A stretch of 11,571 nucleotides of DNA, taken from assembly GCA_037969235.1 (NCBI GenBank), contig JBBKXA010000040.1, positions 1 to 11,571 of the forward strand, in the 5' to 3' direction. A program made the translations under genes and the position numbers. A model generated the notes under the pieces. That model made no database searches. It worked only from the letters and a program-made list of their open reading frames with translations, and had not been told where the DNA came from. The DNA is from TMED27 sp037969235. Its GTDB lineage: Bacteria; Pseudomonadota; Alphaproteobacteria; Micavibrionales; Micavibrionaceae. Of the stretch, positions 1 to 7,567 are shown piece by piece (position 1 is the first letter of the stretch; every line of letters begins with the position of its first letter).

Positions 1-3000
1 ATCCTGATGATATCATTCAAATCCGCTTTGGTGTTGAAGCCGAAGATAAGGATGGGGATACCGACAGTGGTACAATCATTGTAAATGTGAAAGACGACGG
101 CCCTGTTGCGGTTAACGACGCTTTGAGCATTGATGAGGGTGGCACAGCCAGAGGTAATGTTGTGGGCAATGATGATGCTGGTGAAGATGGGTTCGATGTT
201 GTAACCAAAGTTGAGTTCGGTGGCAATACATTTACTGTACCAGCCAATGGCAATGTTAGCATTGCCGGCGTGCATGGCACATTAAAGATTCAAGCCAACG
301 GTACTTACTCTTATGTTGCTAAAACTGGCGATGCTGATGGTGTGGATGAGTTTAAATACACTATACGTGATAAAGATGGTGATACGTCTTCGGCCATATT
401 GAAAGCTACGGTTAACGATAATGCTGTGCCGATAATGATTAATGGTGCGGCTGCTACAGATGATACTAATCTTGCGACGGGTCCTGATGTTGTAAGTGGT
501 GTGATTAATGTTGATTATCAAGGCGATGGCCCAGGTACGACAGCCGCAAACAATAGTTTTGCTACATCGGGTGCGAATGGTGGAAACTTGCAACATAATG
601 ACGTTAATGTAGTTGTGACGTTGAATGGCAATACCTATACGGGTATGGCTGGCGCGGTTAAAGTGTTCGAAATGCAAATCAATGCGAATGGCACTTTCAA
701 ATTTACACAATTTGAAAATCTTGATCACAGTAATACAAACAGTGACAATGAAGCGTTATTCCTCGATTTTGGTGTGAAAGCAACGGATACCGATGGTGAT
801 GCGGGCACGGGAACGATACGTGTGAGCGTGCGTGATGATGGCCCAACAATCGTTGGTAAGGCGCGTCCGATTGATGAGGACGGACTTGTGAACGGCCCAA
901 TCAGCTACACTCATACGCTCGAGCATAGTTATGGTGAAGATGGCATGGGTTCAATTAAGCCTAATGATACATTTATGGCCAAAGAAGTTGTTGGTGGACC
1001 GAATGTAAGCCTGACATCTGATGGTCGTGCGATTACGGTATCTGCTACTGCAGATGGATATAAAGGTGTTTTGCCGAGTGGCCAGACTGTCTTTACGCTC
1101 AAAGTTGGTAATAATGGCGAGTATACTTACAAGCAATTCGTTGCGATTGATCATCCTGATGGAAACGATCCTGATGATGTGATTTGGATGAAATTTGGCG
1201 TACGCATTACTGATGGTGACGGCGACAGTAAAGATGCGTTTATCACGGTTGATCTTCATGACGGCGCGCCCGTTGCTGTTGATGATAAGGCTGTTGTTAA
1301 AAGCGAAGTTGATACTGTTATTTATTGTCTTGATCCTACTTCTGCTGATGTTGTTGGTAACAGTGACAGCCTTACGAAGGATGGTATTACCATTAAGAGT
1401 AATAATGGGGAAGATTTACGCTGGGTTAATACTACGGATACTGGCTCAGGCGTAGGTATTGCTGGTCCTGCTTGGGATGGAATTTATGGATCTTCTGAAT
1501 TTATGGAAGTTACCTTTGCTCATAAAGCCCAAACTGTCACTGTAACTATCGCGGAAATTGGCGCTAATAATATAAATGGCACATATAGTTATAAAGTTTA
1601 TGTTGAAGGCCAAAATACACCAATATCTGAAACGGTGGTTATGGAAGCCAGCATGGTTCACAATGGTCTGTTTTCATTCGAGGTTTCTGGATATTCAGGA
1701 AATATTGAGAAAATAGATTTAATTGGCGGTCCGTCGCACATGCTTAATAACATAAAATTTGAATCTTCTACGGTTACTGTTGAAGATGCCAGCGGCAATG
1801 TTCTTGCCAATGATAGTGTTGGTCCAGATATTGACGGTAGTGTGACTAAAATTGCATTTGACGGCAGTAGTGTTGATGTTCCTGCAAATGGTTCAGTTCA
1901 AATTCATGGTGACTATGGTACCTTGACTATCAAATCTGATGGTTCATATAGTTACAAATATGTAGGAGAGCAAGTTGCGGGATCGAAAAATGTCGATGAT
2001 TTTGTATATACATTGACGGATGCTGATGGTGACAGTGATACTGCAACACTTAGTATTTGTATTAACAATATTTGCGATGTTGATGCCAAAAATGATGAGT
2101 TTAAGGTTTATGACATATCGGCAGGCACATGGAATGCTAATCCTGGAGATACGGTTCTTCATACTAGCGACCCTGATTTGGGTGGATGGGATACGCGTTA
2201 TCATCAACAAACATATTATCTAAATGGCGGTGTTACTGTCCATAAGGATACGAATAATTTCAACCAAGGCTGGTGGTATGCTCTTCCTGTTCTGCAAAAT
2301 GATGATGGAGGTAAATTAACAATTATAAACGCCTCTATCGTTGGTGGACTCGATGTAAATCGTGAGTTGAAGATTTCAGATGATGGCCAATCACTGTTAT
2401 TCCGTGTTGGACCTGACAATGACATTGCCAATAAAAACTTTACTTGGGATGATATTACGTATCTTGAATATACGATCAGAGATGCTGATGGTTGTGAGGA
2501 TACGGCTCAAGTTAAGATCTCGTCTTGGGATGCAACTTCACCGCTGGTCTTTGATTTAGACGGTGATGGTATTGAGTTGCTGCCTATCAATGATGGTGTT
2601 CATTTCGATATGGATAATGATGGTCAAGTTGAGCAAAGCGCTTGGGTTGGAAAAGATGATGGATTATTGGCGTTAGATATTGACGGTAATGGCAAAATTG
2701 ATAACCAGTCAGAATTGTTCGGTAACAATGCGAACCATAATGATGGTTTTGCAAACTTGGCGAGCTATGATGAAAATGGCGATGGACAGATCACAAGTGA
2801 TGATAGTGTCTATGCTGATCTTCGCGTTTGGCAAGATATCAATACTGATGGTGTTTCAAACGATGGCGAGCTTTTGACTTTGGCCGATATTGGTATTGTA
2901 AGTATCTCATTGCAAAGTGAAATGCCAGCAGGCTTGTTTATTGAAGGAAGCTGGATATCTCATCTTGGAACTTACACGACAGCTGATGGTCAAACGCATG

Positions 3001-3359
3001 ATATTGCTGATGCGTGGTTTGATACTCAAGAGATTCTTAATCATGATCTCTATGCCACAAACGGTCAGGTTGATATATTCTTGTTTGACACGACTGATGA
3101 AGGGTTTGATACTATTCATAGCTTTAATCAAGGTGAAGGCGATGTATTGGATGTTTCAGCGTTGCTTGATGACTATAATCCATTGCAAGACAGCATTAAT
3201 GACTTCATCTTCACTACCGAAAGTGACGGGGATACAATTGTTTCTGTTGATCATAGTGGAAGCGGAGATGCGGCGAATGCGACACGTATTGCGGTTCTTG
3301 ACAATGTCACTGGATTGGATCTGGAATTGTTGGTCAACCATGGCGATACGACCGTTTAA
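1..3359 (+). CDS. Large T1SS-secreted repeat adhesin, C-terminal part (5' end outside window)
   Basis: The frame is open from base 3, so the Met at 87 is internal; about 1,118 residues are visible. Numbering from that Met, the order is: a VCBS/cadherin-like module (about 8-108); two T1SS-143-type repeats (about 113-255 and 256-395), the tail of another lying at bases 3-100; a non-repeat beta-rich stretch (about 402-562); a second VCBS module (563-660); a linker rich in Trp and Tyr; and an EF-hand-like block (818-940) starting SPLVFDLDGDGIE. That block has calcium loops at 864-876, 895-906 and 917-928, the last a textbook DxNxDGxxNxxE loop. The end (about 995-1090) matches the VCA0849-type T1SS C-terminal target domain, with DTIHSF followed by GDVLDVSALL. 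No GGxGxDxxx RTX nonapeptide array is visible here. Such proteins are exported unfolded through a T1SS, fold with calcium outside, and act in attachment or biofilm. The adjacent transporter genes fit this. The adhesin role is inferred from architecture. Confidence 0.93.
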   Translation, partial: PDDIIQIRFGVEAEDKDGDTDSGTIIVNVKDDGPVAVNDALSIDEGGTARGNVVGNDDAGEDGFDVVTKVEFGGNTFTVPANGNVSIAGVHGTLKIQANGTYSYVAKTGDADGVDEFKYTIRDKDGDTSSAILKATVNDNAVPIMINGAAATDDTNLATGPDVVSGVINVDYQGDGPGTTAANNSFATSGANGGNLQHNDVNVVVTLNGNTYTGMAGAVKVFEMQINANGTFKFTQFENLDHSNTNSDNEALFLDFGVKATDTDGDAGTGTIRVSVRDDGPTIVGKARPIDEDGLVNGPISYTHTLEHSYGEDGMGSIKPNDTFMAKEVVGGPNVSLTSDGRAITVSATADGYKGVLPSGQTVFTLKVGNNGEYTYKQFVAIDHPDGNDPDDVIWMKFGVRITDGDGDSKDAFITVDLHDGAPVAVDDKAVVKSEVDTVIYCLDPTSADVVGNSDSLTKDGITIKSNNGEDLRWVNTTDTGSGVGIAGPAWDGIYGSSEFMEVTFAHKAQTVTVTIAEIGANNINGTYSYKVYVEGQNTPISETVVMEASMVHNGLFSFEVSGYSGNIEKIDLIGGPSHMLNNIKFESSTVTVEDASGNVLANDSVGPDIDGSVTKIAFDGSSVDVPANGSVQIHGDYGTLTIKSDGSYSYKYVGEQVAGSKNVDDFVYTLTDADGDSDTATLSICINNICDVDAKNDEFKVYDISAGTWNANPGDTVLHTSDPDLGGWDTRYHQQTYYLNGGVTVHKDTNNFNQGWWYALPVLQNDDGGKLTIINASIVGGLDVNRELKISDDGQSLLFRVGPDNDIANKNFTWDDITYLEYTIRDADGCEDTAQVKISSWDATSPLVFDLDGDGIELLPINDGVHFDMDNDGQVEQSAWVGKDDGLLALDIDGNGKIDNQSELFGNNANHNDGFANLASYDENGDGQITSDDSVYADLRVWQDINTDGVSNDGELLTLADIGIVSISLQSEMPAGLFIEGSWISHLGTYTTADGQTHDIADAWFDTQEILNHDLYATNGQVDIFLFDTTDEGFDTIHSFNQGEGDVLDVSALLDDYNPLQDSINDFIFTTESDGDTIVSVDHSGSGDAANATRIAVLDNVTGLDLELLVNHGDTTV
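423..1271 (+). repeat. Two tandem T1SS-143-type adhesin repeats (about 140 residues each)
   Basis: Two consecutive units (about 423-851 and 852-1271) share a C-terminal pattern: NGxFxFxQF or NGEYTYKQF, then a DH pair, then FGVxxTDxDGD, then a strand ending in DDGPT or HDGAP. The tail of a further unit is visible at 3-100 (PDDIIQIRFGV, then DKDGDTDSG, then DDGP). The array therefore continues left of the window. The N-terminal halves are much less alike, so this is old protein-level repetition and not recent DNA duplication. Confidence 0.8.
1290..1772 (+). other. Non-repeat beta-rich insertion inside a VCBS-like module of the adhesin
   Basis: The first strand of a VCBS-like unit (GAPVAVDDKAVVKSE) is followed by about 160 residues without the repeat pattern. 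The unit then resumes with VTVEDASGNVLANDS. In ordinary units of this family these two pieces are nearly adjacent. The inserted stretch alternates hydrophobic and polar residues (FMEVTFAHKAQTVTVTIAEI, then SYKVYVEG, then GLFSFEVSG, then KIDLIGG), which suggests a jelly-roll or Ig-like beta sandwich, possibly a ligand-binding head. The fold is inferred from pattern only. Confidence 0.5.
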
Positions 3360-3386
3360 TTTGAAGAATTTATAAAGTTCTCTCTT

Positions 3387-3422
3387 GGAAAACCCTGATT
3401 TTTTAATCGGGGTTTTCCTTTA
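3387..3422 (+). terminator. Intrinsic terminator after the adhesin gene
   Basis: A 13-bp stem (GGAAAACCCTGAT at 3387-3399 with ATCGGGGTTTTCC at 3406-3418, one G-U pair) closes a six-base T-rich loop. A short T run follows. It lies 28 bases after the adhesin stop codon. It should separate adhesin transcription from the outer membrane factor gene. The U tail is short, so some read-through is possible. Confidence 0.85.
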
Positions 3423-3458
3423 ATGAAATAGAAAAAAGTCAAAAATTATGAAAAGATG

Positions 3459-3520
3459 TTGCATTTTTTTGCAAAGCCATGCATAACATGCATCTGAACA
3501 TTTTGCCGATGTTAAACATG
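3459..3520. promoter_or_regulatory. Palindrome-rich upstream region of the outer membrane factor gene
   Basis: Several short symmetrical elements crowd this stretch. There is a TTGCA/TGCAA inverted repeat (3459-3463 and 3470-3474) around a T run. CATGCAT occurs twice nine bases apart (3478-3484 and 3487-3493), and each copy contains the palindrome ATGCAT. ATGTTAAACAT is a perfect inverted repeat (3509-3519). They lie upstream of the predicted promoter and may be binding sites for a regulator. No regulator family can be named from them. Confidence 0.35.
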
Positions 3521-3529
3521 GTCAAGTGA

Positions 3530-3569
3530 TAGACAAATTGTAGACAAGAGCTTGAAAATAGTTTATAAA
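3530..3569 (+). promoter_or_regulatory. Predicted sigma-70-type promoter of the outer membrane factor gene
   Basis: TAGACA (3541-3546, five of six matches to the -35 consensus) stands 17 bases before TATAAA (3564-3569). This would start transcription near 3576, about 28 bases before the GTG start. The -35 heptamer TAGACAA is repeated at 3530-3536, exactly 11 bases upstream and so about one helical turn. This could serve as an activator or repressor half-site. Confidence 0.55.
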
Positions 3570-3603
3570 TACAGCCGAGTTAAGAGTGAAAGGAACTAAT
3601 ATC

Positions 3604-5016
3604 GTGATTTCTAAAAAAACAATACGTACGCTATGTTTGAGCGTCTCCACAGCGACGTTGATTGGCCTGAGTGCCGGAGTAGTGAGCGCACAGGATGAAG
3701 CCCTCCATGAATCTTTGGGTTTGACATTGCGCGATGCCGTTGCAACGGGCGTTGAAACGAACCCCGAATATGGCGTTGTTGCTTCTAGCCGCCGTGCAAC
3801 AGATGAAGAATTAAATCAAGGTCGTGCTTTGTTTTTGCCTTCAATTGATATGCGCGCTGATGCTGGTTTTGAACATACTGACAATCCTGCGACACGCGGT
3901 GGTTTGGATGATGATGACGATGAAAATCTTTTCCGCAAGCAGGTATCATTAACTTTGACTCAAATGTTGTTTGATGGTTGGGAATCTAAATATGAAGTTG
4001 AGCGTCAAAAAGCGCGTGTGGCTTCGTCTTCAAACCGTGTTCGTGAGACTGCGGAATTGGTAGGGCTGTCGATTGTTGAATCTTATCTTGAAGTGCTACG
4101 TCAACGTCAATTGTTGTTGATCGCGCGTCAAAACGTTGCGGATCACATTTCAATCTTGGACCAAATTCAAGATGGTGTGGATGCTGGTCGTTCAACACAA
4201 GCTGACCTTGAGCAAGCCAAAGCGCGTTTTGCGGCTGCGAAGGCGGGTGAGGCAAGCACACGCCAAGCGCTCCGTAATGCAGAATCGCAATATCGCTCAG
4301 ATGTTGGTGATGCGCCTGGTGAATTGACATTGCCAGAAGTGCCATATGGTGTTTTATCGGCATCTGTTGATGAAGAAGTTGAAAAAGTTTTGGCGTATAG
4401 CCCGACTTTGGATATTTTTTCCTCTGACATTGAGGTGGCTTATGCGGAAGCAAAACAAACACGTTCAACATTTTACCCGCAAGTCGATTTGCAACTGAAC
4501 GGTACTGTGGCTGATGATATTAATGGTGTTGAAGGTGTTGATCGCGGCGCTTCTGCGCTCGTGGTGGCGAACTGGAATTTATATCGTGGCGGCGCGGATA
4601 TGGCGCGTTCACGTGAGTTTTTGCATCGTCATCAACAAGCCAAGGAAACACGTGCAAATGCTGCACGTGATGTAGAAAACGATGTACGTCAAACATGGGC
4701 GTCTATGGTTTCTGCTGGTGAACGTGCACGCGAATTTGCGGCGCAAGCGGATGCGAATACCGAAGTTGTAAAAGCATATAAGGATCAGTTCAGTTTGGAT
4801 CGTCGTACATTGCTTGATGTTTTGGATGCGCAAAACGAATTGTTTGTTTCTCGTTCAAACACCATTAACGCAGAGTTTTTGGAAATGTTTGCGGTGTTCC
4901 GTTTGGGCGCATTGAAAGGTGCGTTGATGCCGACATTGGGTATTGAGTATCCACGTGAGAGCAAAATGGCCGCCCGTAATGTGTGGGGCCAAGACAAAAA
5001 AGACGAAGCAAAATAA
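3604..5016 (+). CDS. TolC-family outer membrane factor of the type I secretion system
   Basis: The product is the outer membrane channel that docks on the adaptor and ABC transporter to give a continuous exit duct. I choose GTG at 3604 because AAGGA (3590-3594) sits nine bases upstream. A GTG at 3586 would add six residues but lacks a good Shine-Dalgarno site. The resulting 470-residue protein begins with a clear signal peptide: a basic N-terminus, a hydrophobic core, and a cleavage site near VSA/QD at 29-30. The two structural repeats typical of TolC are visible: FLPSIDMRADAG, then TLTQMLFDGW (about 77-126), and FYPQVDLQLNG, then NWNLYRGG (about 290-330). Each is followed by long Ala/Arg/Glu/Gln-rich helices. 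The family motif GRRTLLDVLDAQNEL-like (SLDRRTLLDVLDAQNEL, 397-413) is near the end. An acidic run (LDDDDDEN, 101-108) is unusual. The gene lies between the adhesin and transporter genes and has its own promoter and terminator, so its level may be set separately. Confidence 0.93.
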   Translation: MISKKTIRTLCLSVSTATLIGLSAGVVSAQDEALHESLGLTLRDAVATGVETNPEYGVVASSRRATDEELNQGRALFLPSIDMRADAGFEHTDNPATRGGLDDDDDENLFRKQVSLTLTQMLFDGWESKYEVERQKARVASSSNRVRETAELVGLSIVESYLEVLRQRQLLLIARQNVADHISILDQIQDGVDAGRSTQADLEQAKARFAAAKAGEASTRQALRNAESQYRSDVGDAPGELTLPEVPYGVLSASVDEEVEKVLAYSPTLDIFSSDIEVAYAEAKQTRSTFYPQVDLQLNGTVADDINGVEGVDRGASALVVANWNLYRGGADMARSREFLHRHQQAKETRANAARDVENDVRQTWASMVSAGERAREFAAQADANTEVVKAYKDQFSLDRRTLLDVLDAQNELFVSRSNTINAEFLEMFAVFRLGALKGALMPTLGIEYPRESKMAARNVWGQDKKDEAK

Positions 5017-5058
5017 TTGTTATAACGCTTAGTTTTTGCGACTAAATTTGAATTTTTT

Positions 5059-5091
5059 AAAACGCCCGGCATTTTTGTTTGGGCGTTTTTT
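5059..5091 (+). terminator. Intrinsic terminator after the outer membrane factor gene
   Basis: AAAACGCCC (5059-5067) pairs with GGGCGTTTT (5081-5089) across a 13-base loop, followed by further T residues. It lies 43 bases after the stop codon. It implies that the ABC transporter gene downstream needs its own promoter. Confidence 0.85.
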
Positions 5092-5143
5092 AGTATTGGT
5101 ATATTGAATGTGATTGCAATTTCTCTCGTATAAAAACATTGAA

Positions 5144-5156
5144 ATTGTGATACAAT
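5144..5156 (+). promoter_or_regulatory. Possible extended -10 promoter with overlapping palindrome upstream of the ABC transporter gene
   Basis: TGATACAAT (5148-5156) reads as an extended -10 (TG, one base, then TACAAT), 39 bases before the GTG start. It lies within ATTGTGATACAAT (5144-5156), a perfect 5-bp inverted repeat with a three-base spacer that could be a small operator. No convincing -35 stands at 16-18 bases. TTGAAT (5104-5109) with TATAAA (5129-5134) is an alternative, with a long 19-base spacer. Confidence 0.35.
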
Positions 5157-5195
5157 ATAAGGCCTGCTAGTCAATCAACATCATAGGTTTTGATC

Positions 5196-7565
5196 GTGAG
5201 TAATGAATTAGACCCCAAACGCCCACCACGCTCTTCCGAAGTCGAAAAGGCGGCGCCAGATAATGCGCAGCAACAGTCGGCTTTAACACCGGAGCAAGCG
5301 GCTAAGTTAGAAAAAGAAAAGAAGGCTCGTGGGGATTCATGGCCTTTGCAAGCAGATCGTTTGGCTATAAGGCTGCCGTTGGTGGATTGTTTGCGAATTA
5401 TGGCGGGGCATTACGGGCGCCGCACAAGCAACGACGGCTTGATCGCAGGCCTTCCCGTGCCCAAAAGCGGGATTACACCATCATTATTTATTCGCGCTGC
5501 TGAACGGGCGGGGTTGCAAGCGAATGTCGCGCATCGATCACTTGAATCGCTCGCGATTGCGCCGACATTGCCATGTGTTGTGACATTAGAAGAAGGTCAG
5601 GCATGTATTATATGGGATATCCAACATTCTAAAAAACGCCCACCGAAGAAGAATACAGGTAAAAAAGGCGAAAAAAGCGGTGTACAGTTAGCTGATGATA
5701 CGCGCTTTGTAGTGCAGTTCCCTGAAACGCCAGATGAGAAAATGACGTTGACACTGGAGCAGATGAAAAATCTGTATACGGGTTATGCGTTTTTTATTCG
5801 CCCGTTTGCGCGGGTTGATGATCGCGCGGGACCAGCAGAGATAGATACGGGGCGCAGCTGGTTTTGGGGTGCGTTTTGGGCGAATAGAACATTATATACC
5901 GAAGTGGCGTTGGCCGCGGTGATTATCAATTTATTTGGTATTGCGGGTTCGTTGTTTGTGATGAATGTGTATGACCGCGTGGTGCCCAATAATGCGTTTG
6001 AAACGCTATGGGTATTGGCGGCGGGTATTTTGATTGTTTATTTCTTTGATTTTATGTTGCGTAATTTGCGAGCGCATTTCCTTGATTATGCGGGGCGCAA
6101 TGCGGATGTTAAAATTTCAGCGTCGTTGTTTGAACAAATGATGGGGATGAGCATGGCTCATCGTCCGCCGAGCGCAGGGGTGTTAGCGGCGGACATGAAA
6201 GAGTTTGAATCGTTACGTGATTTTTTCACGAGTGCGACGATGGTGGCGTTGATTGATTTACCGTTTGTGTTTTTGTTCGTGGCGATTATCGCCGTGATAG
6301 GCGGGCCGATTGCTTGGGTGCCGTTGGCAGCGATGCCGTTGATTGTAGGGATGGGCTTATATCTTCAAGGGCCGTTGCATAAGGTGACGAAAGAATCTTT
6401 GCGCGAATCGGCTTTGAAGAATGCTTTATTGTTTGAAACGATCATTGGTTTGGAAACCATTAAGGTGCAGGCCGCCGAAGGACACACACAGCGCGCATGG
6501 GAAGAATTAACGGAGAAGGCTTCTAAGACGTCGGTTAAATCACGTCAGATTGCTGCTTTTGCCCAAAATTGGGCGATGTTTATGCAGCAAACGGTGAGCG
6601 CGGTGATTGTGATTGTGGGGGTGTATTTAATTTCAGCTGGTGATTTGTCGATGGGGGGATTGATTGCGTGCGTTATTTTGTCTGGTCGTGCGATGGGCCC
6701 TTTGGCGCAAGTGGCAGGATTAATGACGCGCTTTAGCCAAAGCCGGCAATCGCTCAATCAGCTTGATGATTTGATGCGTAAGCCTGTGGAGCGTCCAAAG
6801 GGTAAGCATTTTATTACTTTGCCGCATATCAAAGGCCGCGTGGAATTTCGTGATGTGGTGTTTAATTATCCCGGTCAAGCCACGCCTGCGCTCAATCATT
6901 TAAGTTTTGATATTGCGCCTGGTGACAAGATTGGTGTTATTGGCGCGGTGGGATCGGGGAAAACCACGATTGAGCGTTTGTTGATTAATTTGTATGAGCC
7001 AGCAAGCGGTTCAGTGCAAATTGATGGGACAGATGTGCGACAGATTGATCCAGGTGATTTGCGGCGTAATGTGGGATCGGTGCAACAAAGTCCGCAGTTA
7101 TTTTATGGTAGCGTACGACAAAATATTACGATGGGACATGAAACCGCGCCTGATGCTGCCGTTGTGCGAGCGGCGGAGTTGTCGGGGGTAATGGAATTTT
7201 TAAAGGATTCTTCGGCAGGGCTTGATACACAAGTGGGTGAGCGCGGCGATGCGCTTTCGGGTGGGCAGCGTCAAGCGGTCGCGATTGCGCGGAGCTTGCT
7301 GTATGATCCACCGATTTTGGTTTTGGATGAGCCGACAGCGTCAATGGATCCTGCATCAGAGAACCGATTGAAAAAACGTTTGGAAGAGTTGTGCCGCGAT
7401 AAAACGACGATTTTAATTACGCATAAAGGTGCAATGCTGGATTTGGTGAATAAGTTGATTTTGATTGATCGCGGTCGTTTGGTGGCTTATGGGCCAAAGG
7501 ATGATGTCATTCGGAAGTTGCAAGCAAGACAATTTGGCACAGATGCGGAAAAGACGGAAATTTAG
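5196..7565 (+). CDS. Type I secretion ABC transporter (LapB/LssB-like) with inactive C39-like domain
   Basis: This inner membrane exporter uses ATP to drive the adhesin through the T1SS. I choose GTG at 5196 because AGG (5185-5187) is eight bases upstream; the TTG at 5190 is too close to it. The protein has 789 residues. A polar, Lys/Glu-rich tail (1-50) is followed by a C39-like domain (about 55-205). The usual catalytic Cys and His positions are not conserved there (PLVDCLRIM and AACIIW-type contexts), so it should bind substrate and not cleave it. This domain type is typical of exporters of large adhesins. The membrane domain spans about 230-510. The ATPase domain has Walker A GAVGSGKT (583-590), Q-loop near 630, signature LSGGQ (688-692), Walker B ILVLDEP (707-713) and H-loop His743. 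A Lys-rich insert lies at about 146-162 in the C39-like domain. Two bases separate the gene from the adaptor gene. Confidence 0.94.
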   Translation: MSNELDPKRPPRSSEVEKAAPDNAQQQSALTPEQAAKLEKEKKARGDSWPLQADRLAIRLPLVDCLRIMAGHYGRRTSNDGLIAGLPVPKSGITPSLFIRAAERAGLQANVAHRSLESLAIAPTLPCVVTLEEGQACIIWDIQHSKKRPPKKNTGKKGEKSGVQLADDTRFVVQFPETPDEKMTLTLEQMKNLYTGYAFFIRPFARVDDRAGPAEIDTGRSWFWGAFWANRTLYTEVALAAVIINLFGIAGSLFVMNVYDRVVPNNAFETLWVLAAGILIVYFFDFMLRNLRAHFLDYAGRNADVKISASLFEQMMGMSMAHRPPSAGVLAADMKEFESLRDFFTSATMVALIDLPFVFLFVAIIAVIGGPIAWVPLAAMPLIVGMGLYLQGPLHKVTKESLRESALKNALLFETIIGLETIKVQAAEGHTQRAWEELTEKASKTSVKSRQIAAFAQNWAMFMQQTVSAVIVIVGVYLISAGDLSMGGLIACVILSGRAMGPLAQVAGLMTRFSQSRQSLNQLDDLMRKPVERPKGKHFITLPHIKGRVEFRDVVFNYPGQATPALNHLSFDIAPGDKIGVIGAVGSGKTTIERLLINLYEPASGSVQIDGTDVRQIDPGDLRRNVGSVQQSPQLFYGSVRQNITMGHETAPDAAVVRAAELSGVMEFLKDSSAGLDTQVGERGDALSGGQRQAVAIARSLLYDPPILVLDEPTASMDPASENRLKKRLEELCRDKTTILITHKGAMLDLVNKLILIDRGRLVAYGPKDDVIRKLQARQFGTDAEKTEI

Positions 7566-7567
7566 TT

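Noticed and set aside
282..728. Minus-strand open frames across the adhesin gene (for example 148 codons here)
   Set aside because: The repetitive GAT/GGT/AAT-rich coding sequence leaves few stops on the opposite strand; products are Ile/Arg/Ser-rich with no recognisable pattern.
2535..2870. RTX nonapeptide calcium repeats in the adhesin
   Set aside because: The Asp/Gly-rich stretch follows the EF-hand-like DxDxDG pattern, not the GGxGxDxxx beta-roll pattern.
2917..3375. Overlapping plus-strand frame of 152 codons at the end of the adhesin gene
   Set aside because: The main frame there encodes the recognisable EF-hand-like and T1SS target domains; the overlapping product has a biased Met/Leu/Ile composition and no support.
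3986..4471. A 161-codon open frame on the minus strand within the outer membrane factor gene
   Set aside because: It is antisense to a clearly coding gene, its product is rich in His, Gln and Pro as expected from reverse reading of Ala/Glu/Arg-rich codons, and it shows no domain or ribosome-binding site.
5361..5625. Active C39 peptidase domain in the transporter
   Set aside because: The positions of the catalytic Cys and His are not conserved, and the substrate is a large adhesin, not a double-glycine leader peptide. It is better read as a C39-like binding domain.
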